Source: Dechloromonas hortensis (GTDB taxonomy: Bacteria > Pseudomonadota > Gammaproteobacteria > Burkholderiales > Rhodocyclaceae). Taken from it: 64,000 nt of DNA. Under the pieces are notes generated by a model. The model was not told where the DNA came from, ran no database searches, and saw only the letters and a program-made list of their open reading frames with translations. This document shows positions 36,317-45,695 of this stretch, piece by piece. How positions within the stretch are numbered: position 1 is the first letter of the stretch; the number at the start of each line of letters is the position of its first letter. The DNA lies in contig NZ_SSSQ01000004.1 in NCBI RefSeq assembly GCF_009469765.1, positions 1 through 64,000 of the forward strand. Direction: 5' to 3'. The translations under genes were made by a program, and so were the position numbers.

Positions 36317-36411
36317 GGTATCCATTTCGCAAGTTTTGTCGATACTACAAAAGCACGACCTACAACCAAGAGAGTACCCATTTGGCAAATTGGTTCAACA
36401 ATACAAACGCA
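36317..36411. repeat. Two imperfect 39-bp direct repeats upstream of the hybrid kinase
   Basis: 36317-36355 and 36373-36411 share 28 of 39 positions by my hand alignment, including GTA-CCATTT, GCAA and ACAAA-GCA. The 56-nt period is about five helical turns, which suggests paired binding sites for a regulator. They lie 62 to 156 nt upstream of the GTG at 36255. Confidence 0.5.
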
Positions 36412-36439
36412 TAAAAAACTCGAACTCAAGGCTGTCAAT

Positions 36440-36468
36440 CCTTCAGTAGCCCGACCACGGCAAGGCTG
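36440..36468 (-). repeat. 29-bp duplicate of the pirin gene 3' end
   Basis: 28 of 29 bases match 48722-48750, the end of the pirin-family gene. On the minus strand this copy also reads ALPWSGY followed by TGA. It lies just downstream of kdpE and has no surrounding pirin reading frame, so it looks like a leftover fragment or a mobile 3'-end element. Confidence 0.6.
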
Positions 36469-36506
36469 ACCTGCAAGACAAGCAAAATGCCGGGTACTGG
36501 ATTCTT

Positions 36507-37199
36507 CTAGCTCACAAAGCGGTAGCCAACACCCGACTCGGTCAGAATGAACTTAGGCCGTGTCGGATCCTCCTCGATTTTTTTCCGGAGATGCCCCATA
36601 TAAACGCGAACATAGTGACTGTCCTCGATATGGGAAGGCCCCCAGACGGCCTTCAATAGCTGGCGATGGGTCAGGACTGAATCGGGATTGGCGATCAGGT
36701 AGGCGAGCAGCCTGAATTCGATCGGGGTCAGGTGCACCGTTTGGCCGTCCTTTTCGACAATACGTTTCCCGAGGTCGATGCGGACATTGCCGAACTCGAA
36801 TACCGCCGCGCCACTCGCCCCCGAGCGGAAACGTCTTCTCAGGTGCGCCCGGACGCGGGCCAGCAGTTCGGCAGCGCCAAACGGCTTGATCAGGTAATCA
36901 TCGGCGCCGGCATCGAGCGCCGCCACCTTGTCGGCTTCGGCCGTCCGGGCGGAAAGCACGATGATGGGTATTTCCGACCAGGTCCGCATGTCACGGATCA
37001 ACTCGATCCCGTCGCCATCCGGCAAGCCGAGATCAAGCACCACCAGGTCGGGCTGCCGGGTACCAATCTCGATCAGACCGCGCGCCACCGAGTCCGCCTC
37101 GAAGACCTCCAGTTGTTCCGCCTCCAGGGCCAGTTTGATGAAGCGGCGTATTTTGGCTTCATCTTCAACGACGATTACCGTGGGTGTGGCGGTAGACAT
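36507..37199 (-). CDS. kdpE: KdpE, response regulator of the kdp regulon
   Basis: 230 aa OmpR/PhoB-type regulator. Receiver about 7-120 with phospho-acceptor D56 (VVLDLGLPDGDG) and Lys in YLIKPF; winged-helix DNA-binding domain about 135-228 (LTPIEFRLLAYLIANPD, HYVRVYMGHLRKKIE). KdpE activates kdpFABC when potassium is limiting or osmolarity rises. Its ATG follows the kdpD stop immediately (no gap), so translation is coupled. It is last in the leftward second kdp unit. Candidate binding sites are at 41553-41582 and 47724-47755. Confidence 0.97.
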   Translation of the reverse strand: MSTATPTVIVVEDEAKIRRFIKLALEAEQLEVFEADSVARGLIEIGTRQPDLVVLDLGLPDGDGIELIRDMRTWSEIPIIVLSARTAEADKVAALDAGADDYLIKPFGAAELLARVRAHLRRRFRSGASGAAVFEFGNVRIDLGKRIVEKDGQTVHLTPIEFRLLAYLIANPDSVLTHRQLLKAVWGPSHIEDSHYVRVYMGHLRKKIEEDPTRPKFILTESGVGYRFVS

Positions 37200-39908
37200 T
37201 CAATGAACCTCCTCGTCCTCGGCAACATCCTCGGCATCGAGCAGTGGCGGGTTGCCCCTGGGCACTGTAAAGATGAAGCGTGCGCCACCCTGAGGCCGAT
37301 TCTCGGCATGAATTTCTCCACCATGAGCTTCGACAATGGCCCGACAAATGGCCAGGCCCAGTCCAACCCCTCGGGTGGCGCCTTCCGGCTGCCCACGTTC
37401 GAATTTCTTGAAAATGACCTCCTCCTTTCCTTCGGGCAATCCTGGGCCGTTATCGTCGACCCAGACCTCGATGACCCGCTCCCGCACATTGGCGCCAATT
37501 TCGACGGAGCTCCCCGGCGGCGTGTATTTAACAGTGTTTTCCAACAGGTTGTAGATCACCCGCTCCATCAGGACGGAATCGATATTGATCAGCGGCAGGT
37601 TGTCATCGAGCGAAACCTTGATCTTGTGCTCGGCAAAGGCCCGCTCCAGCACTTTCAGGGCGCTGACGACCACTTCCTCCAACGGCTGCCATTGCAGGTT
37701 CAACTCCACCCGCCCCGACTGTAGCCGGGCCATGTCGAGCAGGTTGTTAACCTGGCCGCTGACGCGCAGCGCCTCTTCCTTCAAGGAGCGGGCGATCTCG
37801 GCTTGCTGTCCGGTAGGTGGTGGCTGAGTCAGGAACATGGAGTCGGCCAGACCAACCAGAACACTCATCGGCGTGCGCAAGTCATGAGAAATGGCCGACA
37901 GCACCGAATTACGCAGGCGCTCCGATTCCATTTGCACGGTCGTATTCTGGGCGACTTCGACGTAATGCACACGCTCCAGCGCAATGGCGATCAGCGAGGC
38001 AAAGGTATCGAGCAATCGCCGTTGCTCGGGGATCAGCAGGCGGTCCGTATCGCGCACTTCGAGTGCCAGTACGCCACGCTGACGCATCGGTGCCTTCAGC
38101 GGCAAATACAGGATCGGGCTGGCAGCCAGCGTATTCGTGCCCTGCCCGGCCGCTTCGGCGTGATCGAAAGCCCACTGGGCGATGCCCATGTCCACGGCAG
38201 GCAGGCCATTGGCGGAGGGAAGCGCGGGCTGCAGGCGGTCGTTATCATCAGTCAGCAGGAAAGCAGCCTTGGCCCCCAGTTCGGCAACGATGAAGCGCTC
38301 GCCGATTTCGGCAATCTGCTCGGGCATCAGCGCCGCCGAAAGATCCCGTGACATTTCATAGAGGGAACGGACGCGCTGCTCCCGCCTTGTCGCTACCTTG
38401 GCCTGGTATTTCGAACCGGCGGTCAGTTGGCCGGTGATCAGGCCAACCACGAGCATGACGGCAAAGGTCATCAGGTACTGGACATCGGTGACCGCAAAGG
38501 AAAAGCGGGGCGGGACGTAGAAAAAATCAAAAATGGCGACTGACAGGAACGAAGCCAGGACTCCCGGGCCGCGCCCGTAGCGCATGCTGACCAGCACCAC
38601 CGCCAGCAGAAAGACCATGACGATGTTCGGCAGGTCGACAATCGGGAACAGCATGGCAGCGGCGAGCCCGGCCAGCGCACAGCCCGCTGCCGCCTTGGCG
38701 TAGGCTGGCCACTGGTCGAAAATGCTGTCGCCGACTCGCTCCCGGACAGCTTTTCCAGGATCACGGTCGGTATCGGCGCGGGCCACCTGAAGGATGTCGA
38801 GGTCAGGCGCGCGCTGGCCGACTCGGTCGGCAAAGGAACGATACCAGGGGCGCCAGGGACGCGGGTGATCCCGACCGACGAAGATTTTCGACAGGTTGTG
38901 ATCGCGGGCGTATTTGACCACCAGTTCTTCGGCGGCGCTGCCCGACAGTGTCGCCGTCTGGGCGCCCAGTTCCTCGGCCAACTTGAGGTTACGCAGGATA
39001 CGATGGCGGCTCTCCTCGGAGAGGTGCTGCAAGGCGGGGGTTTCGATATAGATGGCATGCCACGGGGCCTCCAGCCGGCCTGCCACGCGGGCGGCTGTGC
39101 GAACGACCTTTTCGGCCGCCACACTGGTACCGATGCAAGCAAGCAAGGAATCCCTGGTCTGCCAGACGGGCGAGACAGACTGATCGCGCCGGTATTGCAA
39201 CATCTGCTCATCGACCCGGTCGGCCGTACGACGCAGCGCCAGTTCGCGCAGGGCAATCAGGTTACCCTTGCGGAAAAAATTGCGGATTGCCCGCTCGGCC
39301 TGATGGGCCAGATAAACCTTGCCAGCCTTCAGACGTTGCAGAAGTTCATCGGGCGGCAGGTCCACCAGCACGACCTCGTCAGCAGCGTCGAATACCTTGT
39401 CCGGCACCGTTTCCCAGACGCGGATGCCGGTAATGCCGCTGACAACGTCATTCAAGCTTTCCAGGTGCTGGACGTTTACCGTCGAATAGACATCGATGCC
39501 GGCCGCCAGCAACTCCTCGATGTCCTGCCAGCGCTTGGGATGGCGCGAGCCAGCGACGTTCGAATGGGCCAGTTCATCCATCAGGATCAGCGCCGGCTTG
39601 CGGGTCAGTGCCGTATCAAGGTCAAACTCCCGGAGGATGCGGTCACGATAGGGAATATCCCGCAAGGGCAGATGTTCGAGGCCATCAGCCATGACTTCCG
39701 TTTCCATCCGGCCATGGGTTTCGACGACGCCAATCACCACATCCACGCCTTGCAGCAATTGCAGTCGTGCCGCACCGAGCATGGCGTAGGTTTTACCGAC
39801 GCCGGCCGAGGCGCCGAAAAATATTTTCAGCTTGCCGCGTTTGGCCCGGACCTCCGCCTCATTCAGGCGACTCAACAGTTGATCGGGGTCGGGTCTTTGG
39901 TCTGACAT
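37200..39908 (-). CDS. kdpD: KdpD, potassium/osmosensing histidine kinase
   Basis: 902 aa. Order: KdpD N-terminal domain with Walker-like GASAGVGKTYAML (about 28-240), a USP-like domain (about 250-370), four close membrane segments (DUF4118, about 400-500), GAF (about 520-640), HisKA with phospho-His675 (SAISHDLRTPMS) and HATPase (about 780-890, NGPGLP, GVGLGLAIC). KdpD phosphorylates KdpE under potassium limitation. The ATG at 39908 is preferred because AAGGAC lies 8 nt before it; the open frame continues 18 codons upstream. It begins 10 nt after corA. Confidence 0.97.
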   Translation of the reverse strand: MSDQRPDPDQLLSRLNEAEVRAKRGKLKIFFGASAGVGKTYAMLGAARLQLLQGVDVVIGVVETHGRMETEVMADGLEHLPLRDIPYRDRILREFDLDTALTRKPALILMDELAHSNVAGSRHPKRWQDIEELLAAGIDVYSTVNVQHLESLNDVVSGITGIRVWETVPDKVFDAADEVVLVDLPPDELLQRLKAGKVYLAHQAERAIRNFFRKGNLIALRELALRRTADRVDEQMLQYRRDQSVSPVWQTRDSLLACIGTSVAAEKVVRTAARVAGRLEAPWHAIYIETPALQHLSEESRHRILRNLKLAEELGAQTATLSGSAAEELVVKYARDHNLSKIFVGRDHPRPWRPWYRSFADRVGQRAPDLDILQVARADTDRDPGKAVRERVGDSIFDQWPAYAKAAAGCALAGLAAAMLFPIVDLPNIVMVFLLAVVLVSMRYGRGPGVLASFLSVAIFDFFYVPPRFSFAVTDVQYLMTFAVMLVVGLITGQLTAGSKYQAKVATRREQRVRSLYEMSRDLSAALMPEQIAEIGERFIVAELGAKAAFLLTDDNDRLQPALPSANGLPAVDMGIAQWAFDHAEAAGQGTNTLAASPILYLPLKAPMRQRGVLALEVRDTDRLLIPEQRRLLDTFASLIAIALERVHYVEVAQNTTVQMESERLRNSVLSAISHDLRTPMSVLVGLADSMFLTQPPPTGQQAEIARSLKEEALRVSGQVNNLLDMARLQSGRVELNLQWQPLEEVVVSALKVLERAFAEHKIKVSLDDNLPLINIDSVLMERVIYNLLENTVKYTPPGSSVEIGANVRERVIEVWVDDNGPGLPEGKEEVIFKKFERGQPEGATRGVGLGLAICRAIVEAHGGEIHAENRPQGGARFIFTVPRGNPPLLDAEDVAEDEEVH

Positions 39909-39918
39909 CCATTTGTCC

Positions 39919-40884
39919 TTATAGCCATCCGACGCGTCTGAAGTGAGCATAAAGCGCAACACAGGCCCCGCTGATGGCCAGAAGTGCCATCGGATAACCG
40001 TATTCCCATTGCAGTTCGGGCATCGCCTTGAAGTTCATGCCCCAGATGCCGGCAAAAGCGGTGGCGACGGCAAAGATACCGGCCCAGGCCGCCAGCTTCT
40101 TGTTCACTTCGCTTTCTTCGATGGTCACCATGGAAAGGTTGACCTGAATGGCGGTACCGATGGTGTCCCTGATAGTGTCAAGCGAAGCATTGATCCGGGC
40201 GAGGTGGTCATGGACATCGCGGAAGTAGTCCCGGCTGTTGGCACAGACCGTGGGTCCCCGGCCGCCGGAGAGCTTGCCGGTGGCCTCCATCATTGGCGCC
40301 ACCGCATGCTTGAGCAAAGTAATCTTGCGTTTCAGGTCGTAAAGCCGCTCGATATTGCTGCGGGCGGCGCCCTTGGCAAAAATCTGTTCCTCAATTTCTT
40401 CGAGTTCCGACTCCAGCCGGTCCATGATCGGGAAATACCGATCGACGACAGCATCCATCAGGGCATAGAGGACAAAGCCCGATCCATGGCTGAGCAGATG
40501 CGGCTCTCGCTCGCAGCGTTCGCGCACCCCGAGGAAATGTTGCTGGCTATGATTCCTGACCGACAGGACATAATTCTGGCCGACAAAGACATTCACTTCA
40601 CCGATATTGAACTCGCCCTTATCCTGTTCCAGCAGGTGCATGACGGCAAACACCGAATCGCCATATTCTTCGATTTTCGGCCGCTGGTGGCCATGGCGGG
40701 CATCCTCGACCGCCAATTCGTGCAAATCGAACTCCTCCTTCATCTGCTCGAGTTCCTGCAGCGTCGCATCGCGCAGGGCAACCCAGACGAAGCAATTCGG
40801 CTTGGCCAGATAATCGCTGATTTCCTCGACTGACAGATCAGCCAGGCGCGAGCCATTTTCGTAGGCGACGCAATTGATCAGCAT
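39919..40884 (-). CDS. corA: CorA-family magnesium/divalent cation transporter
   Basis: 321 aa. A large cytoplasmic N-terminal alpha/beta and stalk-helix domain (about 1-255) is followed by two C-terminal membrane segments. The selectivity motif GMN is at 282-284 (WGMNFKAMPEL). CorA proteins form pentameric Mg2+ channels. It lies within the kdpDE transcription unit, 10 nt before kdpD, which links divalent-cation uptake to the potassium response; that link is inferred from gene order. Its ATG overlaps the upstream 67-aa Cys4 gene by 7 nt. Confidence 0.95.
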   Translation of the reverse strand: MLINCVAYENGSRLADLSVEEISDYLAKPNCFVWVALRDATLQELEQMKEEFDLHELAVEDARHGHQRPKIEEYGDSVFAVMHLLEQDKGEFNIGEVNVFVGQNYVLSVRNHSQQHFLGVRERCEREPHLLSHGSGFVLYALMDAVVDRYFPIMDRLESELEEIEEQIFAKGAARSNIERLYDLKRKITLLKHAVAPMMEATGKLSGGRGPTVCANSRDYFRDVHDHLARINASLDTIRDTIGTAIQVNLSMVTIEESEVNKKLAAWAGIFAVATAFAGIWGMNFKAMPELQWEYGYPMALLAISGACVALYAHFRRVGWL

Positions 40885-41081
40885 GCTTTCCCCCCCAAGT
40901 TTCGAGACTCCCCATCCTGCACGTTTTTGGCAATTTCAGCGAGCACACGGGCTCGGACCAGCCCAGGGAATACCGTCTTGCAATGTGGAGAGCAGGTCAA
41001 TTGCCAACCATAGGCCAGACGGTCAAGCACCGGGTGAACTTCATGCCGGCCACCACAGACCGGACAAGTATGCAGTGCCAT
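40878..41081 (-). CDS. 67-aa Cys4 zinc-ribbon-like protein in the kdpDE operon
   Basis: C6-x2-C9 (CPVC) and C30-x3-C34 (CSPHC) form a plausible zinc-binding site, with a C-terminal helix after it. No recognised family. Coding is supported by tight packing: it starts 6 nt after the 99-aa gene and its end overlaps corA by 7 nt. The ribosome site is weak, so it may be translated by coupling. Role unknown; its position suggests a small accessory or regulator of the corA/kdpDE products. Confidence 0.65.
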   Translation of the reverse strand: MALHTCPVCGGRHEVHPVLDRLAYGWQLTCSPHCKTVFPGLVRARVLAEIAKNVQDGESRNLGGKAC

Positions 41082-41087
41082 GATGTT

Positions 41088-41387
41088 TCAGGCAGCATGT
41101 TCGGCATAACGGGCCAGCGCCTCCGCCTGGTCGGCAATGCTTGAAGAAACGATGAAGGTTTCCGCGCCACAGGCGTTGCCGAGGCTGAGCGCCAGACTCA
41201 GTGCCGCCACACCCGCCACCGCCAAGCGCACCGGTTGCCCGTAGCCGGACAGAAAGACCCGAATAGCTTCCACCCCCATTCCCGTTGCCGGGAACCGCCT
41301 GACCACGGCGCGCTTGCCGGTTTCCAGAGTGGCGATTTCAAGCGAGTCTTTGGTCGAGGCAATGCCGATGCATAAGTCTGAGTTCAT
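41088..41387 (-). CDS. 99-aa protein resembling a truncated, catalytically dead IS110 (DEDD) transposase N-domain
   Basis: The chain aligns by eye with the RuvC-like N-terminal domain of IS110-family transposases: CIGIASTKDSLEIATL stands where those have GIDVSKxxLDVA, and LAVAGVAALSLALSL where they have VEATGGYERALA. Both acidic catalytic positions (Asp of GID, Glu of VEA) are Ala here. There is no C-terminal Transposase_20 domain and no IS ends. The ATG at 41387 has AAGGA 5 nt upstream, overlapping the preceding microprotein stop; a GTG at 41399 is less likely. Its place in a tight operon with corA and kdpDE suggests domestication rather than decay. Similarity is from memory, not from a search. 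Confidence 0.6.
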   Translation of the reverse strand: MNSDLCIGIASTKDSLEIATLETGKRAVVRRFPATGMGVEAIRVFLSGYGQPVRLAVAGVAALSLALSLGNACGAETFIVSSSIADQAEALARYAEHAA

Positions 41388-41395
41388 GTCGTCCT

Positions 41396-41479
41396 TCACT
41401 TTCGATTGATAAACAACCAGGCCAGCAGCAAGGGAATGATGATGGTGGCAACAGCCAGCAGAAAACTGATGACTTCCAT
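41396..41479 (-). CDS. 27-aa single-span membrane microprotein heading the kdpDE unit
   Basis: Sequence begins MEVISFLLAVATI and ends LAWLFINRK: one transmembrane helix and a basic tail, in the style of KdpF but not homologous in sequence. The ATG at 41479 has AGGAAGG 7 nt upstream; another ATG two codons earlier is too close to that site. It is the first ORF behind the operator-like sequence at 41553-41582 and its stop lies 8 nt before the next ATG. It may stabilise KdpD or CorA in the membrane; that is a guess from position and size. Confidence 0.65.
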   Translation of the reverse strand: MEVISFLLAVATIIIPLLLAWLFINRK

Positions 41480-41513
41480 ATACATGCCTTCCTACAGGTC
41501 CAGTACAAGAGAA

Positions 41514-41582
41514 ATACTAAGCAAGACCATTTCAAGATTCTGCAAAAACGGAGGGGGTTGTTATAAAAATTGCGTAAAAACC
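41514..41582 (-). promoter_or_regulatory. Candidate KdpE-type operator/promoter A (corA-kdpDE unit)
   Basis: On the minus strand 41582-41553 reads GGTTTTTAC, 4 nt, TTTTTATA, 4 nt, CCCCC preceded by AA. A -10-like TAGTAT follows at 41519-41514, 33 nt after the C5 run, and no good -35 exists, as expected for an activated promoter. The same arrangement occurs before kdpF (47686-47755). Distance from the C5 run to the first start codon is 73 nt. Confidence 0.65.
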
Positions 41583-41596
41583 CCAGGCTTCCGGAA

Positions 41597-42058
41597 TCAG
41601 ACTTGACATGGCCAACTGGCGAACAGTTGTCGTACCGCAGAGGCCTGTTCGCAACCATGCAGTTGCAGGCGGAACCGGGGTTCGGAAAACAGCCGGGTCG
41701 CTTCGGCCAGGATACTCAGATGCTCTTCCGTTGCCTGCTTCGGCACCAGCAGAACCAGGATGTCGGAGACCGGCAGGCCATCCGGCGACGCAAAGGGAAT
41801 CGGTGCTGCCAAGCGGAAGTAAGCGACCTGTATTCGGTCGAGATCCTTGATGCGAGCATGCGGAATGGCCACCCCTTCGCCGAGGCCGGTCGAGCCGACT
41901 TCTTCACGACGTGACAGGCTGAGGACGACCCAGGCCTGCGGCATGCCGTACCTCCCTTCCATATGCCGGGCAATCTCGTCGAAGAGCTCGCCTTTGCCGG
42001 CCACGGCCAGATTGAGGACGATGTCCTCGGTGTGCAGAAGATCAGCGATCGTGTTCAA
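41597..42058 (-). CDS. PtsN-like nitrogen-PTS EIIA protein in the kdp locus
   Basis: 153 aa fructose/mannitol-type EIIA domain. The phosphorylatable His is H67 in GVAIPHAR, with the family blocks LSRREEVGSTGLGEG and ILVLLVPKQATEEHLSIL. The start is a TTG at 42058, chosen because GAGGAGG lies 8 nt before it and because it restores the usual PtsN N terminus (xNTIADLL). E. coli EIIA-Ntr in its unphosphorylated form binds and stimulates KdpD and inhibits TrkA, so an extra copy inside the kdp locus probably tunes this kinase. It ends just before operator A and follows the TorF porin gene after 121 nt. Confidence 0.82.
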   Translation of the reverse strand: MNTIADLLHTEDIVLNLAVAGKGELFDEIARHMEGRYGMPQAWVVLSLSRREEVGSTGLGEGVAIPHARIKDLDRIQVAYFRLAAPIPFASPDGLPVSDILVLLVPKQATEEHLSILAEATRLFSEPRFRLQLHGCEQASAVRQLFASWPCQV

Positions 42059-42179
42059 TGGGTATTCCTCCTCGGGATGATGCACCCGCCAGCGTTCGAT
42101 CCACTGGCGGCAAAAGGGAGCGGGACGGCCCGCTCCTGCCTTCCCTGTCTTGAGCGCAGACATGGGGTGCCAGGCTAGA

Positions 42180-42998
42180 TCAGAACGTCTTGCTGACCGA
42201 GACAACGGCGATGCCGCGACCGGCATCCTTGGTCTTGCTGCCATCCTGGACGTTCTGACTGCTCAGCGAATTGGAGAAACAATAGAATTCGCCCTTGCCG
42301 CAATCGCCCTTGGCATTGGTGTCCACATAGGCGGCGCCGATCACCCAGCCTGAAAGTTCCTTGGTCACACCGAGTTTCCAGTCGGTGTAGCTGCCATTGC
42401 TGACGTTCCTGAAATTCAGGTGACCAACGTGGCCGTTGATCCCCCAGCCCTCGCCCAGGTCGTAGTTGGCCGACAGGTCGAGATAGCCGGTGCCCTTGCT
42501 GTCCGGCACGGCGAAATAGTCGCTGACGGCATGGGAGTATTTCAGCGAGAGGAACTTCCAAGTGCCGGCAATGTAGATCTCCCCATTGTCGACCCGGCCG
42601 CTATTGGTCTTGCCGCCATTGGTGATACTCAGATCAGTGCCCGGGTAGTAGTAATAGAGACCACCGACATCGATCCCGAAATCGCCGAAGCTAGCCTTGT
42701 AGCCACCGTAGAAATCCATTTCCAGATTGCCTTCCGGGTAGCCGGCGCCGGAGGAGATATTGGAGTTCCAGTTGCCGGCGTAGAAGCCGCTGGCGTGCGA
42801 GTAATCGAAACCGCCTTGCAAGGCTGGCTTGCCCGAAGTCTGGTCGATGCCACGGAAACGGTAGCTGGAGAACAGGCCGAAATTGCCGGTCAGCGTATGC
42901 GCGGACGCCGGGACTTCCTCGGCGAGGGCGAACGCAGAAAGACCGGCGGCCAGGGCAAGGACGACTACGGAACGAACAGAAGCGGAATTGTTTTTCAT
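42180..42998 (-). CDS. TorF-family putative outer-membrane porin
   Basis: 272 aa. Signal peptide about 1-26 and a beta-barrel-like body with alternating hydrophobic/aromatic strands (FGLFSSYRFRGIDQT, YYYYPGTDLSI), ending in a C-terminal Phe (SVSKTF), the BAM recognition signature. It matches the gcw_chp/TorF family of putative porins. It lies 16 nt after kdpC and is probably cotranscribed, implying outer-membrane permeation in support of potassium uptake. The ATG at 42998 is used; the open frame starts 11 codons earlier. Substrate unproven. Confidence 0.85.
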   Translation of the reverse strand: MKNNSASVRSVVVLALAAGLSAFALAEEVPASAHTLTGNFGLFSSYRFRGIDQTSGKPALQGGFDYSHASGFYAGNWNSNISSGAGYPEGNLEMDFYGGYKASFGDFGIDVGGLYYYYPGTDLSITNGGKTNSGRVDNGEIYIAGTWKFLSLKYSHAVSDYFAVPDSKGTGYLDLSANYDLGEGWGINGHVGHLNFRNVSNGSYTDWKLGVTKELSGWVIGAAYVDTNAKGDCGKGEFYCFSNSLSSQNVQDGSKTKDAGRGIAVVSVSKTF

Positions 42999-43014
42999 GT
43001 ATATCTCTGTTTTT

Positions 43015-43587
43015 TTAACGAAGTGCATCAAGTGCGATGTTGAGTTGCAGCACGTTTACCCGGGGTTCGCCTAAAACGCCCCATTGGCGGCCTTCGGTGT
43101 GTTGACTGACCAAAACCTTGAGGTCGGCCGGGGGGAGATGGCGCAGGCTGGCGACGCGAGCCACCTGATAGGCCGCTGCCTCCGGGCTGATGTGGGGATC
43201 GAGACCACTGGCCGAGGCATTGACCAGGTCGGCCGGAATCGGCAACTTGTTGTCCGGGTCGGCCGCCTTCAGGGCCTCGATCCTTCCCTTGACGGCATCG
43301 CTCAGGGCCGGACTGAGCGGCCCCTGATTGGAGCCACCTGAGCCCGACGCGTTGTACGGCATCGGCCCGGTGGCCGAGGGACGGCCCCAGAAGTACTTGG
43401 GATCGGTGAAGTTCTGGCCGATCAGGCGGGAACCGACGGCCTTGCCATCCTTGACGATCAGGCTGCCCTCGGTGGCATTGGGAAAAGCGAACTTGGCGAT
43501 ACCGGTGACGGTCAGTGGATAGACGATGCCGGTGACGACGGTGAGCAGGACGAACAGGCTGACAGCTGGGCGTAACAGGGTTTTCAT
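43015..43587 (-). CDS. kdpC: KdpC subunit of the potassium-transporting ATPase
   Basis: 190 aa. One N-terminal membrane helix (about 8-30), then a periplasmic domain with the family blocks [33 protein letters not shown] and [13 protein letters not shown]. KdpC stabilises the KdpFABC complex and promotes nucleotide use by KdpB. It starts 11 nt after kdpB. Length is normal. Confidence 0.97.
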   Translation of the reverse strand: MKTLLRPAVSLFVLLTVVTGIVYPLTVTGIAKFAFPNATEGSLIVKDGKAVGSRLIGQNFTDPKYFWGRPSATGPMPYNASGSGGSNQGPLSPALSDAVKGRIEALKAADPDNKLPIPADLVNASASGLDPHISPEAAAYQVARVASLRHLPPADLKVLVSQHTEGRQWGVLGEPRVNVLQLNIALDALR

Positions 43588-43598
43588 GAGTTTTCTCC

Positions 43599-45677
<2,079 letters not shown>

Positions 45678-45695
45678 TATTTTCTCTCCCCTAGC

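Noticed and set aside
41088..41387. An active IS110 insertion sequence in the kdp locus
   Set aside because: Only the N-terminal third is present, catalytic acids are replaced, and no Transposase_20 domain or terminal repeats are found.
41396..41479. The 27-aa ORF as a second kdpF
   Set aside because: It lacks the LINPE(x)F-type ending of KdpF and a true kdpF exists at 47471-47563.
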